NCBI RefSeq assembly: GCF_031348265.1 | Contig: NZ_CP133771.1 | Span: 3,162,001-3,226,000, forward strand | Direction of reading: 5' to 3' | DNA from: Streptomyces collinus | Lineage (GTDB): Bacteria; Actinomycetota; Actinomycetes; Streptomycetales; Streptomycetaceae | Length of the DNA stretch: 64,000 nucleotides | In this document: positions 32,970-41,730 of the stretch, piece by piece | Numbering within the stretch: the stretch's first letter is position 1 | Layout: each line of letters begins with the position of its first letter | Notes under the pieces: generated by a model | Databases searched by the model: none | Seen by the model: the letters and a program-made list of their open reading frames with translations, nothing else | Told to the model about the DNA's origin: nothing | Position numbers and translations under genes: made by a program

Positions 32970-34121
32970 TTGACACGCAAGACGGTGCGAATCGCCATGA
33001 ACGGCGTGACCGGGCGCATGGGCTACCGCCAGCACCTGGTCCGCTCCATCCTCGCCCTCCGCGAGCAGGGCGGCCTCGACCTCGGCGACGGCACGGTGCT
33101 GTGGCCCGAGCCGATCCTGGTCGGCCGCCGTGAGCACGTGCTGAAGGCGATGGCCGAGCAGCACGGGCTGGAGCACTTCTCGACGGACGTGGACGCGGTC
33201 CTCGCCGACGAGACCGTGGACATCTACTTCGACGCGCAGGTCACCTCCGCCCGCGAGGAGGCCCTGAAGAAGGCCATCGCGGCCGGCAAGCACATCTACA
33301 CCGAGAAGCCGACCGCCACCGGCCTCGACGGCGCCCTGGACCTCGCCCGGCTGGCGAACGAGGCCGGCATCAAGCACGGCGTCGTCCAGGACAAGCTGTT
33401 CCTCCCGGGCCTGCTGAAGCTGAAGCGCCTCATCGACGGCGGGTTCTTCGGCCGGATCCTGTCCGTGCGCGGCGAGTTCGGCTACTGGGTCTTCGAGGGC
33501 GACTGGCAGACCGCCCAGCGCCCCTCCTGGAACTACCGGGCCGAGGACGGCGGCGGCATCGTCGTCGACATGTTCCCGCACTGGGAGTACGTGCTGCACG
33601 AGCTGTTCGGCCGGGTGAAGTCCGTCCAGGCGCTCACCGCCACGCACATCCCGCAGCGCTGGGACGAGAACGACAAGCCCTACGACGCGACGGCCGACGA
33701 CGCCGCGTACGGCGTCTTCGAGCTGGAGGGCGGCGCGATCGCCCAGATCAACTCCTCCTGGGCCGTCCGCGTCAACCGCGACGAGCTCGTGGAGTTCCAG
33801 GTGGACGGCACCGAGGGCTCCGCGGTCGCGGGCCTGCGCAACTGCCGCGTCCAGCACCGCAGCGCCACCCCCAAGCCGGTCTGGAACCCGGACATCCCCG
33901 CCACGGAGGTCTTCCGCGACCAGTGGCAGGAGGTCCCGGACAACACCGAGTTCGACAACGGCTTCAAGGCCCAGTGGGAGCTGTTCCTGCGACACGTCTA
34001 CGCCGACGCCCCCTACCACTGGGACCTGCTGGCCGGTGCCCGCGGTGTCCAGCTCGCCGAGCTGGGCCTGAAGTCCTCCGCGGAGGGCCGCCGTCTCGAC
34101 GTGCCGGAGATCTCGCTGTGA
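32970..34121 (+). CDS. Gfo/Idh/MocA family oxidoreductase
   Basis: 383-residue NAD(P)-dependent sugar or cyclitol dehydrogenase. N-terminal Rossmann fold: VRIAMNGVTGRMGYRQHLVRSI, with the GxxGxxG variant; AGKHIYTEKPTATGLDGALDLARLANEAG contains the conserved EKP; GFGYW-like FGYWVFEG and GGGIVVDMFPHWEYVLHELFG carry the catalytic Asp/His region. TTG start at 32970 has AAGGGAA six bases before; a GTG at 32985 is in frame but lacks a site. The stop overlaps the next GTG (GTGA). It would make a keto-sugar for the downstream aldolase-like and isomerase-like proteins. Confidence 0.9.
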   Translation: MTRKTVRIAMNGVTGRMGYRQHLVRSILALREQGGLDLGDGTVLWPEPILVGRREHVLKAMAEQHGLEHFSTDVDAVLADETVDIYFDAQVTSAREEALKKAIAAGKHIYTEKPTATGLDGALDLARLANEAGIKHGVVQDKLFLPGLLKLKRLIDGGFFGRILSVRGEFGYWVFEGDWQTAQRPSWNYRAEDGGGIVVDMFPHWEYVLHELFGRVKSVQALTATHIPQRWDENDKPYDATADDAAYGVFELEGGAIAQINSSWAVRVNRDELVEFQVDGTEGSAVAGLRNCRVQHRSATPKPVWNPDIPATEVFRDQWQEVPDNTEFDNGFKAQWELFLRHVYADAPYHWDLLAGARGVQLAELGLKSSAEGRRLDVPEISL

Positions 34122-35269
34122 CCATCCGACTTCCCGGCGCCGGCGGGGCGTTGCGGACCTACGAGCCCCGCACCGAGCCCCTGGCCGTGACCCCCGGCAC
34201 GCCCTTCACCTCCCGCACGGTCTTCTCGGCGGCGCACGTCGTCGCCGACCCCTTCGCGGACGTCTCCCCCGACTCGCCCGCCGCGGTCGACTGGGACGCC
34301 ACCCTCGCCTTCCGCCGCCACCTGTGGTCCCACGGTCTCGGCGTCGCCGAGGCCATGGACACCGCCCAGCGCGGCATGGGCCTGGACTGGGCGGGCGCGG
34401 CGGAGCTGATCCGCCGGTCGGCGGCCGAGGCCAAGTCGGTCGGCGGCCGAATCGCCTGCGGTGTGGGCACCGACCAGATCGCCTCCGGCTCGCTCGCGGA
34501 GGTCCGCGCGGCCTACGAGGAGCAGCTCGCCCTCGTCGAGGAGTCCGGCGCGCAGGCCATCCTGATGGCGTCCCGGGCACTCGCGGCGGCGGCCTCCGGG
34601 CCGGAGGACTACCTGGAGGTCTACGGCCATCTGCTGCGCCAGGCCGCCGAGCCGGTGGTCCTGCACTGGCTGGGACCGATGTTCGACCCGGCCCTGGAGG
34701 GCTACTGGGGGTCGGCCGACCTGGACGCGGCGACGGACACGTTCCTGGACGTGATCGCCGCCCATCCGGACAAGGTCGACGGCATCAAGGTCTCCCTGCT
34801 GGACGCACAGCGCGAGATCGACATCCGCCGCCGGCTCCCGAAGGGCGTGCGCTGCTACACGGGCGACGACTTCAACTACCCCGAGCTGATCGCCGGCGAC
34901 GAGCAGGGCTTCAGTCACGCGCTGCTCGGCATCTTCGACCCGCTGGGCCCGCTGGCGGCGCAGGCGGTCCGGGTCCTGGACACGGGCGACGTGCAGGGCT
35001 TCCGCGATCTGCTCGACCCCACGGTCGGGCTCTCCCGGCACCTGTTCCAGACGCCGACCCGCTTCTACAAGACGGGCGTGGTCTTCCTGGCCTGGCTGGC
35101 CGGCCACCAGTCGCACTTCGCGATGGTCGGCGGCCTGCAGTCGGCCCGCTCGCTGCCGCACTTCGCGACGGCGTACGAACTGGCCGACGGGCTGGGGCTG
35201 TTCCCCGACCCGAAGCTGGCGGAAGAGCGGATGAAGACGCTGCTGAGCATGTACGGGGTGAACCAGTGA
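34118..35269 (+). CDS. DUF993 protein, dihydrodipicolinate synthase-like
   Basis: 383-residue protein of DUF993, a distant relative of the dihydrodipicolinate synthase / N-acetylneuraminate lyase barrel. Visible: SRTVFSAAHVVADPFAD, HGLGVAEAMDTAQRGMGLDW, GGRIACGVGTDQI, VVLHWLGPMFDPALEGYWG, KVDGIKVSLLDAQREIDIRRRLPKGVRCYTGDDFNYPELI, where the Lys in DGIKVS is placed like the Schiff-base Lys of this superfamily. Members have no well-established reaction that I know. Coupled by GTGA overlaps to both neighbours, so it works with the dehydrogenase and isomerase. A retro-aldol or lyase step is inferred. Confidence 0.88.
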   Translation: MTIRLPGAGGALRTYEPRTEPLAVTPGTPFTSRTVFSAAHVVADPFADVSPDSPAAVDWDATLAFRRHLWSHGLGVAEAMDTAQRGMGLDWAGAAELIRRSAAEAKSVGGRIACGVGTDQIASGSLAEVRAAYEEQLALVEESGAQAILMASRALAAAASGPEDYLEVYGHLLRQAAEPVVLHWLGPMFDPALEGYWGSADLDAATDTFLDVIAAHPDKVDGIKVSLLDAQREIDIRRRLPKGVRCYTGDDFNYPELIAGDEQGFSHALLGIFDPLGPLAAQAVRVLDTGDVQGFRDLLDPTVGLSRHLFQTPTRFYKTGVVFLAWLAGHQSHFAMVGGLQSARSLPHFATAYELADGLGLFPDPKLAEERMKTLLSMYGVNQ

Positions 35270-36099
35270 GCGGGTCCCTGGAACGCTTCTCCATCAACCA
35301 GATGACGGTGAAGCAGCTGTCGCTGCCGGAACTGGCCGACGGCTGCGCCCGGCTGGGCATCCGCAACGTGGGGCTCTGGCGCGAGCCGGTGCAGGCGTTC
35401 GGCCTGGAGGCCGCGGCGAAGCTGGTGCGGGACGCCGGGCTGACGGTGACAACGTTGTGCCGGGGCGGGTTCTTCACCGCGATCGACCCGGGCGAGCGTG
35501 CGGAGGCCCTGGCCGACAACCGCCGCGCGATCGACGAGGCGGCGACGCTGGGCACGGACACGCTGGTCCTGGTCTCGGGCGGTCTGCCCGCGGGCTCGAA
35601 GGACCTGCACGGCGCCCGGGAGCGCATCGCCGACGCCCTCGCGGAACTCGGCCCGTACGCGGAGCGGCACGGCGTCCGGCTGGCCATCGAGCCGCTGCAC
35701 CCCATGTACGCCTCGGACCGCTGTGTGGTGTCGACCCTGGCCCAGGCCCTGGACATCGCCGAACGCTTCCCGGCGCACCAGGTCGGCGTCACGGTCGACA
35801 CGTACCACATCTGGTGGGACGACACCGCCCCCGCGCAGATCGCCCGGGCGGGCGCGGGCGGCCGTATCCACACCTTCCAGCTCGCCGACTGGACGACTCC
35901 CCTCCCCGAGGGCGTCCTCACCGGCCGCGGTCAGATCGGCGACGGGTCGATCGACATGCGGGAGTGGCAGGACCACGTGGAGGCGGCCGGCTACACCGGT
36001 GCCATCGAGGTGGAGCTGTTCAACGACGTCCTGTGGGCACGCGACGGCCAGGAGGTCCTGGCCGAGACGGCGCGGAGGTTCATCGAACACACCCGCTGA
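35266..36099 (+). CDS. Sugar phosphate isomerase/epimerase (TIM barrel)
   Basis: 277-residue xylose-isomerase-like barrel. ERFSINQMTVKQLSLPELADGCARLGIRNVGLWREPVQAFG opens the fold; metal ligands are suggested by VRLAIEPLHPMYASDRCVVST (Glu), GVTVDTYHIWWDD (Asp/His), IHTFQLADWTTP (His/Asp) and AIEVELFNDVLW (Glu). GTG start overlaps the DUF993 stop. Third and last gene of the operon, followed by a strong terminator at 36122-36155. An epimerase or isomerase on a keto-sugar is plausible. Confidence 0.9.
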   Translation: MSGSLERFSINQMTVKQLSLPELADGCARLGIRNVGLWREPVQAFGLEAAAKLVRDAGLTVTTLCRGGFFTAIDPGERAEALADNRRAIDEAATLGTDTLVLVSGGLPAGSKDLHGARERIADALAELGPYAERHGVRLAIEPLHPMYASDRCVVSTLAQALDIAERFPAHQVGVTVDTYHIWWDDTAPAQIARAGAGGRIHTFQLADWTTPLPEGVLTGRGQIGDGSIDMREWQDHVEAAGYTGAIEVELFNDVLWARDGQEVLAETARRFIEHTR

Positions 36100-36121
36100 C
36101 CGCGCCCCGCGGACCACGCCT

Positions 36122-36155
36122 CCGCCCCGCCCCCGTGTACCCGGGGGCGGGGCGG
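36122..36155 (+). terminator. Terminator of the Gfo/Idh-DUF993-isomerase operon
   Basis: CCGCCCCGCCCCCG (36122-36135) and CGGGGGCGGGGCGG (36142-36155) form a perfect 14-bp stem with a 6-base loop, 22 bases after the operon's last stop. Confidence 0.8.
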
Positions 36156-36282
36156 TGGCGTGCCGGGGCCGCCCCGGGCCGTTCCGGATGCACCCGTCCC
36201 CCGGGCGTGACACGCTTTTCCCAAGGACTCGGCCGGTCGTAGTGCTCTCTCTTCCCCTCGCATCCTGATTCGGAGAGCAGCC

Positions 36283-37467
36283 ATGGCTGACTTCCTCGTC
36301 AACACCACCAAGTCCGGCGACCAGCTCCAGCCCGCCGTCGACGGCTTGTTCGGCACGCAGTTCCTGGAGCTGTGGTCGGACGACAGCGACTTCGTCATCA
36401 AGGGACAGTTCCTGGGGGACGACGGCGACAAGCTCGGGAGCGAGTTCGCGGTCAGTGCCCAGCCGGCGGACGGGCCGGGGGTGCGGCCGCTGTGGCCTTC
36501 CGTGCTGTCCGCCGGGATCAGCGGCCAGTTCGCCGTATGGCTGGAGACGCCGTTCGGCATGCCCGGGCCCAGCCCGTCCGTGAAGCTCCAGCGGTTCACC
36601 GAGGGCCGGAAGGCCGGTCCGGAGACGCTCGTCACGGCCGACGCGGATCCGAAGGTCCGGCCTTGCCTCGCGTTCATGATCGACGGTGGTGTGCTGGTCA
36701 CCTGGGCGAGCCGGCGGCCCGACCAGCGCATCCGCGCGCGGCGTTTCCGTGCGGACGGCAGCCCGGCGACACCGGAGTTCACGGTCAGCACCACCGAGGG
36801 CTTCCACGAGAAGCCCGCCGCGTCGATCCTCACCAACGGCAACGTCGTCGTCGCCTGGTCGACCGATCCCTCATCGATCGGCGGCGGCCGGCTCACGCTG
36901 CGGTTCTTCGACTTCGAGGGCAATGCCCTGGGCGGGGAGATCCAGCCCGACGTCGGCGGCTTCACCGGGGTCAACGCGATCACCCTGCTCGACAGCGGAC
37001 GGTTCGTCGTCGCGCACATCGAGCGCATCCAGCCCAGCGACCTGGGCAAACCGCAGACCACTGTCGCGGCGAGCATCTTCCAGCCCGACGGCACCGAGAC
37101 GTTCGACATCACGGCCGGCAACCCCCGGGGCTTCACCCGGAGCTCCCCGGCCCTGTCCCGGCTGCCCGGCGGGCGCTTCCTGATGGCGTGGGTCGAGGAG
37201 AGCGCGGACACCCACGACACCGTGCCGACCGTGATGGCCAAGGTCTGCTCGGAGAGCCAGGGTTCACTCGGCGACCCGGTGCGGGTCAGCACGGCCGACC
37301 CCGGGAACCGGTCCCACACCTGCACCGCGACGGCCTTCGGCAACGGCCCGGAGAGCGCGATCATCACCTGGGACGACGACAGCCACCTCGACGGCGACAC
37401 GGGCTTCGGCGTGCGGGCCCGCACGTTCCACATCAGCCCGCCCGGGATGCTGGTCGAGGCGTCCTAG
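36283..37467 (+). CDS. Seven-repeat beta-propeller-like protein
   Basis: 394-residue soluble protein with no signal peptide or membrane segment. About seven repeats of 51-60 residues each carry a hydrophobic strand ending in Trp (W31, W86, W141, W192, H245, W303, W363) within patterns such as GGVLVTWAS, GNVVVAWST, GRFLMAWVE, followed by a strand resembling RARRFRADG. This strongly suggests a seven-bladed propeller. ATG at 36283 follows GGAGAGCAGCC. The last 204 bases overlap the convergent EamA transporter gene. Binding partner and role unknown. Confidence 0.82.
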   Translation: MADFLVNTTKSGDQLQPAVDGLFGTQFLELWSDDSDFVIKGQFLGDDGDKLGSEFAVSAQPADGPGVRPLWPSVLSAGISGQFAVWLETPFGMPGPSPSVKLQRFTEGRKAGPETLVTADADPKVRPCLAFMIDGGVLVTWASRRPDQRIRARRFRADGSPATPEFTVSTTEGFHEKPAASILTNGNVVVAWSTDPSSIGGGRLTLRFFDFEGNALGGEIQPDVGGFTGVNAITLLDSGRFVVAHIERIQPSDLGKPQTTVAASIFQPDGTETFDITAGNPRGFTRSSPALSRLPGGRFLMAWVEESADTHDTVPTVMAKVCSESQGSLGDPVRVSTADPGNRSHTCTATAFGNGPESAIITWDDDSHLDGDTGFGVRARTFHISPPGMLVEAS

Positions 37468-38343
37468 GGGCGGCCGCCGGGGCCCGGGGGCCCGCGGGGT
37501 GAGGGAGGCCAGCCCCACTCCGCCCACCAGCAGCGCCGCCGCGCACCACCGCAGGGGGCTCACCGGCTCGCCGAGGAACAGGAACGCCGACGACATGCCG
37601 AAGACGGGGACCAGGAGGGAGAACGGCGCCACCGTGGAGGCGGGGTGGTGGCGCAGCAGGAAACCCCATGCGCCGAAGCCGAAGACCGTGGTGATCCAGG
37701 CGACGTAGAGGATCGTGCCCGCGCCCTGCCAGTCCAGCGCGCGCAGGGCCGCCAGGTCGCGCGAGGGGCCCTCGGTGAGGAGGGAGAGGGCCAGCAGGGG
37801 GAGGACCGGGACCGTGCTGACCCAGACCATGAAGTTCAGGGCGTCCGGCGGAGCGGCCTTGCGGGTGAGGACGTTCGAGGCGCCCCAGCACGCCGCCGCG
37901 CCGACGACCAGGGCGAACGCGCCGAGTGGGCCCGAGGTGCCCTCGTCCACGGCCGCCACGGCGATACCGGCGAGGGCGGTCAGCATGCCCAGCAGGCGGA
38001 CGCGGGACGGCCGTTCGCCCAGGGTCAGGGCCGCGATCGCCGCCGTGAACACCGCCTGGATCTGCAGGACCAGGGAGGACAGACCGGCGGGCATGCCCGC
38101 GTCCATGCCGACGAAGAGCAGGCCGAACTTCGCGACGCCCAGGACCAGGCCGACCGCCACGATCCACTTCCACGCCACCTTCGGGCGTCCCACGAGGAAC
38201 ACCGCCGGGAGCGCCGCCGCCAGGAAGCGCAGGGCGGAGAAGAGCAGGGGCGGGAAGTGGTCCAGGCCGATCTCGATGACCGTGAAGTTGACGCCCCAGA
38301 CGGCGGCGACCAGGACGGCGAGGGCACGGTGTGACGGGCGCAT
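37264..38343 (-). CDS. EamA-family (DMT) transporter with extended C-terminus
   Basis: 359-residue membrane protein. Residues 1-290 are ten hydrophobic helices in two EamA repeats (LAVLVAAVWGVNFTVIEIGLDHFPPLLFSALRFLAAALPAVFL; GAFALVVGAAACWGASNVLTRKAAPPDALNFMVW), the type used for amino-acid or metabolite efflux. After SLTPRAPGP the frame continues for about 65 residues of Arg/Pro/Ala/Val-rich sequence encoded opposite the 3' end of the propeller gene, because the first in-frame stop is at 37264. That tail is unlikely to be a folded domain. Divergent from a LysR regulator, the usual arrangement for control. Confidence 0.88.
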   Translation of the reverse strand: MRPSHRALAVLVAAVWGVNFTVIEIGLDHFPPLLFSALRFLAAALPAVFLVGRPKVAWKWIVAVGLVLGVAKFGLLFVGMDAGMPAGLSSLVLQIQAVFTAAIAALTLGERPSRVRLLGMLTALAGIAVAAVDEGTSGPLGAFALVVGAAACWGASNVLTRKAAPPDALNFMVWVSTVPVLPLLALSLLTEGPSRDLAALRALDWQGAGTILYVAWITTVFGFGAWGFLLRHHPASTVAPFSLLVPVFGMSSAFLFLGEPVSPLRWCAAALLVGGVGLASLTPRAPGPRRPPLGRLDQHPGRADVERAGPHAEARVAVEVAVVVPGDDRALRAVAEGRRGAGVGPVPGVGRADPHRVAE

Positions 38344-38417
38344 GCCGTGAGCATCGCGTCCCGCGACCGTGAAGCACCAGCGATGATTGCTGCATGGTTG
38401 GATGAAGCATCTCTAAG

Positions 38418-38448
38418 CAGAAGCCCCGCTGACCAGAAGCCCCGCTGA
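38418..38448. repeat. 15-bp direct repeat in EamA/LysR promoter
   Basis: CAGAAGCCCCGCTGA occurs at 38418-38432 and 38434-38448, one base apart, about 75 to 117 bases ahead of the LysR start. Might be part of the regulator's binding region. Confidence 0.6.
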
Positions 38449-38534
38449 AAGCACGTCGAGCAAAAGCACGCTGAGCAGCAACAGCATCGCCGAGCACGCC
38501 CCCGGGCGACCCGCTCAGCAGAAAGGAGCCCCCC

Positions 38535-39452
38535 GTGCTCGATCTCCAGCGGCTGCGCGCCCTGCACGCCGTCTCCGTGCACGGCACCGTCGGCGCCGCC
38601 GCGCTCGCGCTCGGGTACACGCCCTCCGCGGTGTCCCAGCAGATCGCCAAGCTGGAGCGGGAGACCCGGACCGTGCTGCTGGAGCGGGAGGGGCGGGGCG
38701 TGCGGCTCACCGACGAGGCCAAGCACCTGGTGGCGGCCGCACAGGAGTTGCTGGCCATCGTGGAGCGCGCCGAGACCGAACTGGAGGAGCGGCGGGGCCG
38801 GCCGGCGGGGCGGCTGACCGTCGCCGCGTTCCCGTCGGCGGCACGCGGGCTGATGCCGGGTGTGCTGGCCGAGCTGGGCCGCAGGCATCCCGCCCTGGAC
38901 GCCCGGCTCTGCGAGGTCGATCCGCATCTGTCGGTCGACCTGGTGGCGAAGGGCGCCGTCGACCTCGCCGTGGCGCACGACTGGGACATCGCGCCGCTGC
39001 CCGCCCCGCCGGGTCTGGAGCAGGCGGTCATCGGGGACGACCTGTGCGATCTGCTCGTCCCCGAGGGGCATCCCTTCGCCGGGCGGGCCGCCGTGCGGCG
39101 CGAGGAGCTGGGCGGCGAGCGGTGGATCTGCCAGCCGCCGGGGCGGGTCTGCCACGACTGGCTGCTGCGGACGCTGCGCACGGCCGGGCACGAGCCGGAC
39201 ATCGTCCACCAGGCCGACGAGAACCCCACCCTGGTGGCCCTGGTCGCGGCCGGGCTCGGGGTCGCGCTCATCCCGCGGCTGGGGCGCGGGCCGCTGCCCG
39301 CCGGGGTGGTGGCGGTGGCGCTCGATCCGATGCCGGTGCGGCGGCTGTACGCGCTGTGGCGGACGGGTGCGGCGCGGCGTCCGGCCATCGCGGAGACCGT
39401 ACGGGTGCTCGGTGAGCTGTGGCCGGGAGTGGAGGCTCATCCGCCCCGCTGA
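38535..39452 (+). CDS. LysR-family transcriptional regulator
   Basis: 305-residue LysR regulator. HTH at about 1-60 (LQRLRALHAVSVHGTVGAAALALGYTPSAVSQQIAKLERETRTVLLEREGRGVRLT), then a linker helix and a periplasmic-binding-like effector domain (GRLTVAAFPSAARGLMPGVLAEL ... NPTLVALVAAGLGVALIPRLG). GTG 38535 has GAAAGGAG seven bases upstream. Divergent from the EamA exporter it most likely activates. Confidence 0.93.
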   Translation: MLDLQRLRALHAVSVHGTVGAAALALGYTPSAVSQQIAKLERETRTVLLEREGRGVRLTDEAKHLVAAAQELLAIVERAETELEERRGRPAGRLTVAAFPSAARGLMPGVLAELGRRHPALDARLCEVDPHLSVDLVAKGAVDLAVAHDWDIAPLPAPPGLEQAVIGDDLCDLLVPEGHPFAGRAAVRREELGGERWICQPPGRVCHDWLLRTLRTAGHEPDIVHQADENPTLVALVAAGLGVALIPRLGRGPLPAGVVAVALDPMPVRRLYALWRTGAARRPAIAETVRVLGELWPGVEAHPPR

Positions 39453-39784
39453 CCCCCTGGTTCCCCTGTGTACCGACTTGCGGAAATCCGGGCCGGGCCG
39501 GGAACCCGGACCGGACCGTCCCCGTCCAATCGCAGGCCACCGGAGAGTCACCACGGTGCGGTGTCGGCCCTCGCCACTGGCTGCGATCGCTGACCACCCT
39601 CTCCGCCGTACCGCGGCCGGCGGCACCTGCCGCCATCGGCGCGTCCCCCTCCAACCGCGCCGGTGGCGGCCCCTCGGCGGTTACCGTGCATTCCCTTGAC
39701 TGGCAGAAACTTCCCGGATATTGGTGACCTCTTGGAAGTTTCCTTCAGCGGATCCGCAACGGATCACCTCCGGAAGGAGCGCAC
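39453..39784. promoter_or_regulatory. Leader region of the GH3 gene with 9-bp inverted repeat
   Basis: GAAACTTCC (39706-39714) is perfectly inverted as GGAAGTTTC (39734-39742), about 45 to 80 bases before the glycosidase start, with TTGACT (39696-39701) just ahead. Sites of the GAAA-TTTC class precede several polysaccharide-degradation genes in Streptomyces. The remaining 240 bases of this gap show no gene. Confidence 0.6.
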
Positions 39785-41617
39785 GTGCACGACACCGGCA
39801 CGGGAAACACGGGAAACACGGCTCAGCCCTCCAGACGCACCCTCCTCGCCGCCACGGCCGGCGTCACCGCCGCCCTCGCGGCCGCCGGGCCCGCGCGGGC
39901 CGCCGCCCCTGACGACAGCCGGCTGCGCGCCCTCGTCTCCCGCATGACGCTGGAGGAGAAGGTCGGCCAGCTCTTCGTGATGCGGGTCTACGGCCACTCC
40001 GCCACCGCCCCCGACCAGGCCGACATCGACGCCAACCTCAAGGAGATCGGGGTCCGTACGGCCGCCGAGCTGGTGGCGAAGTACCGGGTCGGCGGCATCA
40101 TCTACTTCGCGTGGGCGCACAACACCCGCGAGCCGCACCAGATCGCGGACCTGTCCAATGGCATCCAGAAGGCGTCCCTGGAGCTGCCGCGCGGTCTGCC
40201 GGTGCTCATCTCCACCGACCAGGAGCACGGGATCGTCGCCCGGGTCGGCAGGCCCGCCACGCTCTTCCCGGGCGCCATGGCCGTCGGCGCGGGCGGGTCG
40301 CGGTCCGATGCGCGCACCCTCGGCCGGATCGCGGGCGCCGAGCTGCGGGCGATGGGGATCCGGCAGGACTACTCCCCCGTGGCCGACGTGAACGTCAACC
40401 CGGCCAACCCGGTCATCGGCGTACGGTCCTTCGGTGCCGATCCGCGGGCCGTGTCCGCGCTGGTGGCCGCCGAGGTCGCCGGGTACCAGGGGTCCGGGGT
40501 CGCCGCGACCGCCAAGCACTTCCCCGGGCACGGGGACACCAACGTCGACAGCCACACCGGCTTCCCCACCATCACCCACAGCCGCGAGTTGTGGGAGAGG
40601 CTGGACGCCCCGCCGTTCCGGGCGGCGATCGCCGCGGGCATCGACTCGATCATGACCGCCCACCTGATGGTCCCGGCCCTCGACGACTCCGGCGATCCGG
40701 CGACCCTCTCCCGGCCCATCCTCACCGGCATCCTGCGCGAACGCCTCGGCTACGACGGAGTCGTGGTCACCGACTCCCTCGGCATGGAGGGCGTACGCAC
40801 CAAGTACGGCGACGACCGGGTGCCGGTGCTCGCGCTGAAGGCGGGCGTGGACCAGCTCCTCAACCCGCCCGATCTGGACCTGGCCTGGAACGCCGTCCTG
40901 ACCGCCGTGCGCGAGGGCGAGCTGACCGAGGCCCGGCTCGACGCATCGATCCTGCGGGTGCTGCGGCTGAAGTCGAAGCTGGGACTGTTCCGTTCGCCGT
41001 ACGTCGGTCAGGCCGGTGTGGACCGGACCGTCGGCACCCGGGCGCATCTGGCGGCGGCCGACCGGATCGCCGAGCGGACGACGACGCTGCTCGTCAACGA
41101 GGGGCGGCTGCTGCCCCTGTCGCGGCGCCGGCACCCCAAGGTGCTGGTGGTCGGCGCGGACCCTGCCTCGCCGTCCGGCACGACGGGGCCGCCCACCGGC
41201 GTGCTCGCGGGCGCGCTGGGCGCGCTGGGCTTCACGGCCACGGCCCTGTCGACCGGCACCGCCCCCTCCGCGGCGACCATCGCGAAGGCGGTCGCCGCGG
41301 CGCGGGACACCGACGCGGTCGTGGTGGCCACGTACAACGTCACGGCGGGCAGCGGCCAGAAGGCGCTGGTGGAGCAGCTCGTGGCCACCGGCAGGCCGGT
41401 CGTGGCGGTGGCCGTCCGCAACCCGTACGACGTGGCCCAGCTGCCGTCCGTGCCGGCCTGCCTGGCCGCCTACTCCTGGACCGACGTCGAACTGCGGGCC
41501 GCCGCACGGGTGATCGCCGGGCGGGTGAAACCGCGCGGGAAGCTGCCGGTGGCGGTGCAGCGGGCGGATGATCCGGAGCAGGTGCTGTACCCCATCGGCT
41601 ACGGGCTGTCGTACTAG
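39785..41617 (+). CDS. Secreted glycoside hydrolase family 3 (beta-N-acetylhexosaminidase type)
   Basis: 610-residue exported enzyme. The N-terminus holds a Tat-type signal (PSRRTLLAATAGVTAALAAAGPARAAA, cleavage near residue 38). The GH3 catalytic domain shows RMTLEEKVGQLFVMRVYG, the NagZ-type loop KHFPGHGDTNVDSH, whose His-Asp pair acts as acid/base, and VVTDSLGMEG with the nucleophile Asp. From residue about 410 a second alpha/beta domain follows. It probably removes N-acetylglucosamine from chitin- or wall-derived oligosaccharides outside the cell; specificity is inferred. GTG start at 39785 preceded by GGAAGGAG. An inverted repeat lies in its leader. Confidence 0.93.
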   Translation: MHDTGTGNTGNTAQPSRRTLLAATAGVTAALAAAGPARAAAPDDSRLRALVSRMTLEEKVGQLFVMRVYGHSATAPDQADIDANLKEIGVRTAAELVAKYRVGGIIYFAWAHNTREPHQIADLSNGIQKASLELPRGLPVLISTDQEHGIVARVGRPATLFPGAMAVGAGGSRSDARTLGRIAGAELRAMGIRQDYSPVADVNVNPANPVIGVRSFGADPRAVSALVAAEVAGYQGSGVAATAKHFPGHGDTNVDSHTGFPTITHSRELWERLDAPPFRAAIAAGIDSIMTAHLMVPALDDSGDPATLSRPILTGILRERLGYDGVVVTDSLGMEGVRTKYGDDRVPVLALKAGVDQLLNPPDLDLAWNAVLTAVREGELTEARLDASILRVLRLKSKLGLFRSPYVGQAGVDRTVGTRAHLAAADRIAERTTTLLVNEGRLLPLSRRRHPKVLVVGADPASPSGTTGPPTGVLAGALGALGFTATALSTGTAPSAATIAKAVAAARDTDAVVVATYNVTAGSGQKALVEQLVATGRPVVAVAVRNPYDVAQLPSVPACLAAYSWTDVELRAAARVIAGRVKPRGKLPVAVQRADDPEQVLYPIGYGLSY

Positions 41618-41730
41618 ACGTACGCCACGGCCCGGGCGCACCACCCCCAACGTGCGCAAACCGCCCCATGTGCCTGGCGTGCGCCCGCGACGGCGGGTCA
41701 CGCTGGGCGAGCACACTCGGGGGGTCGGCG

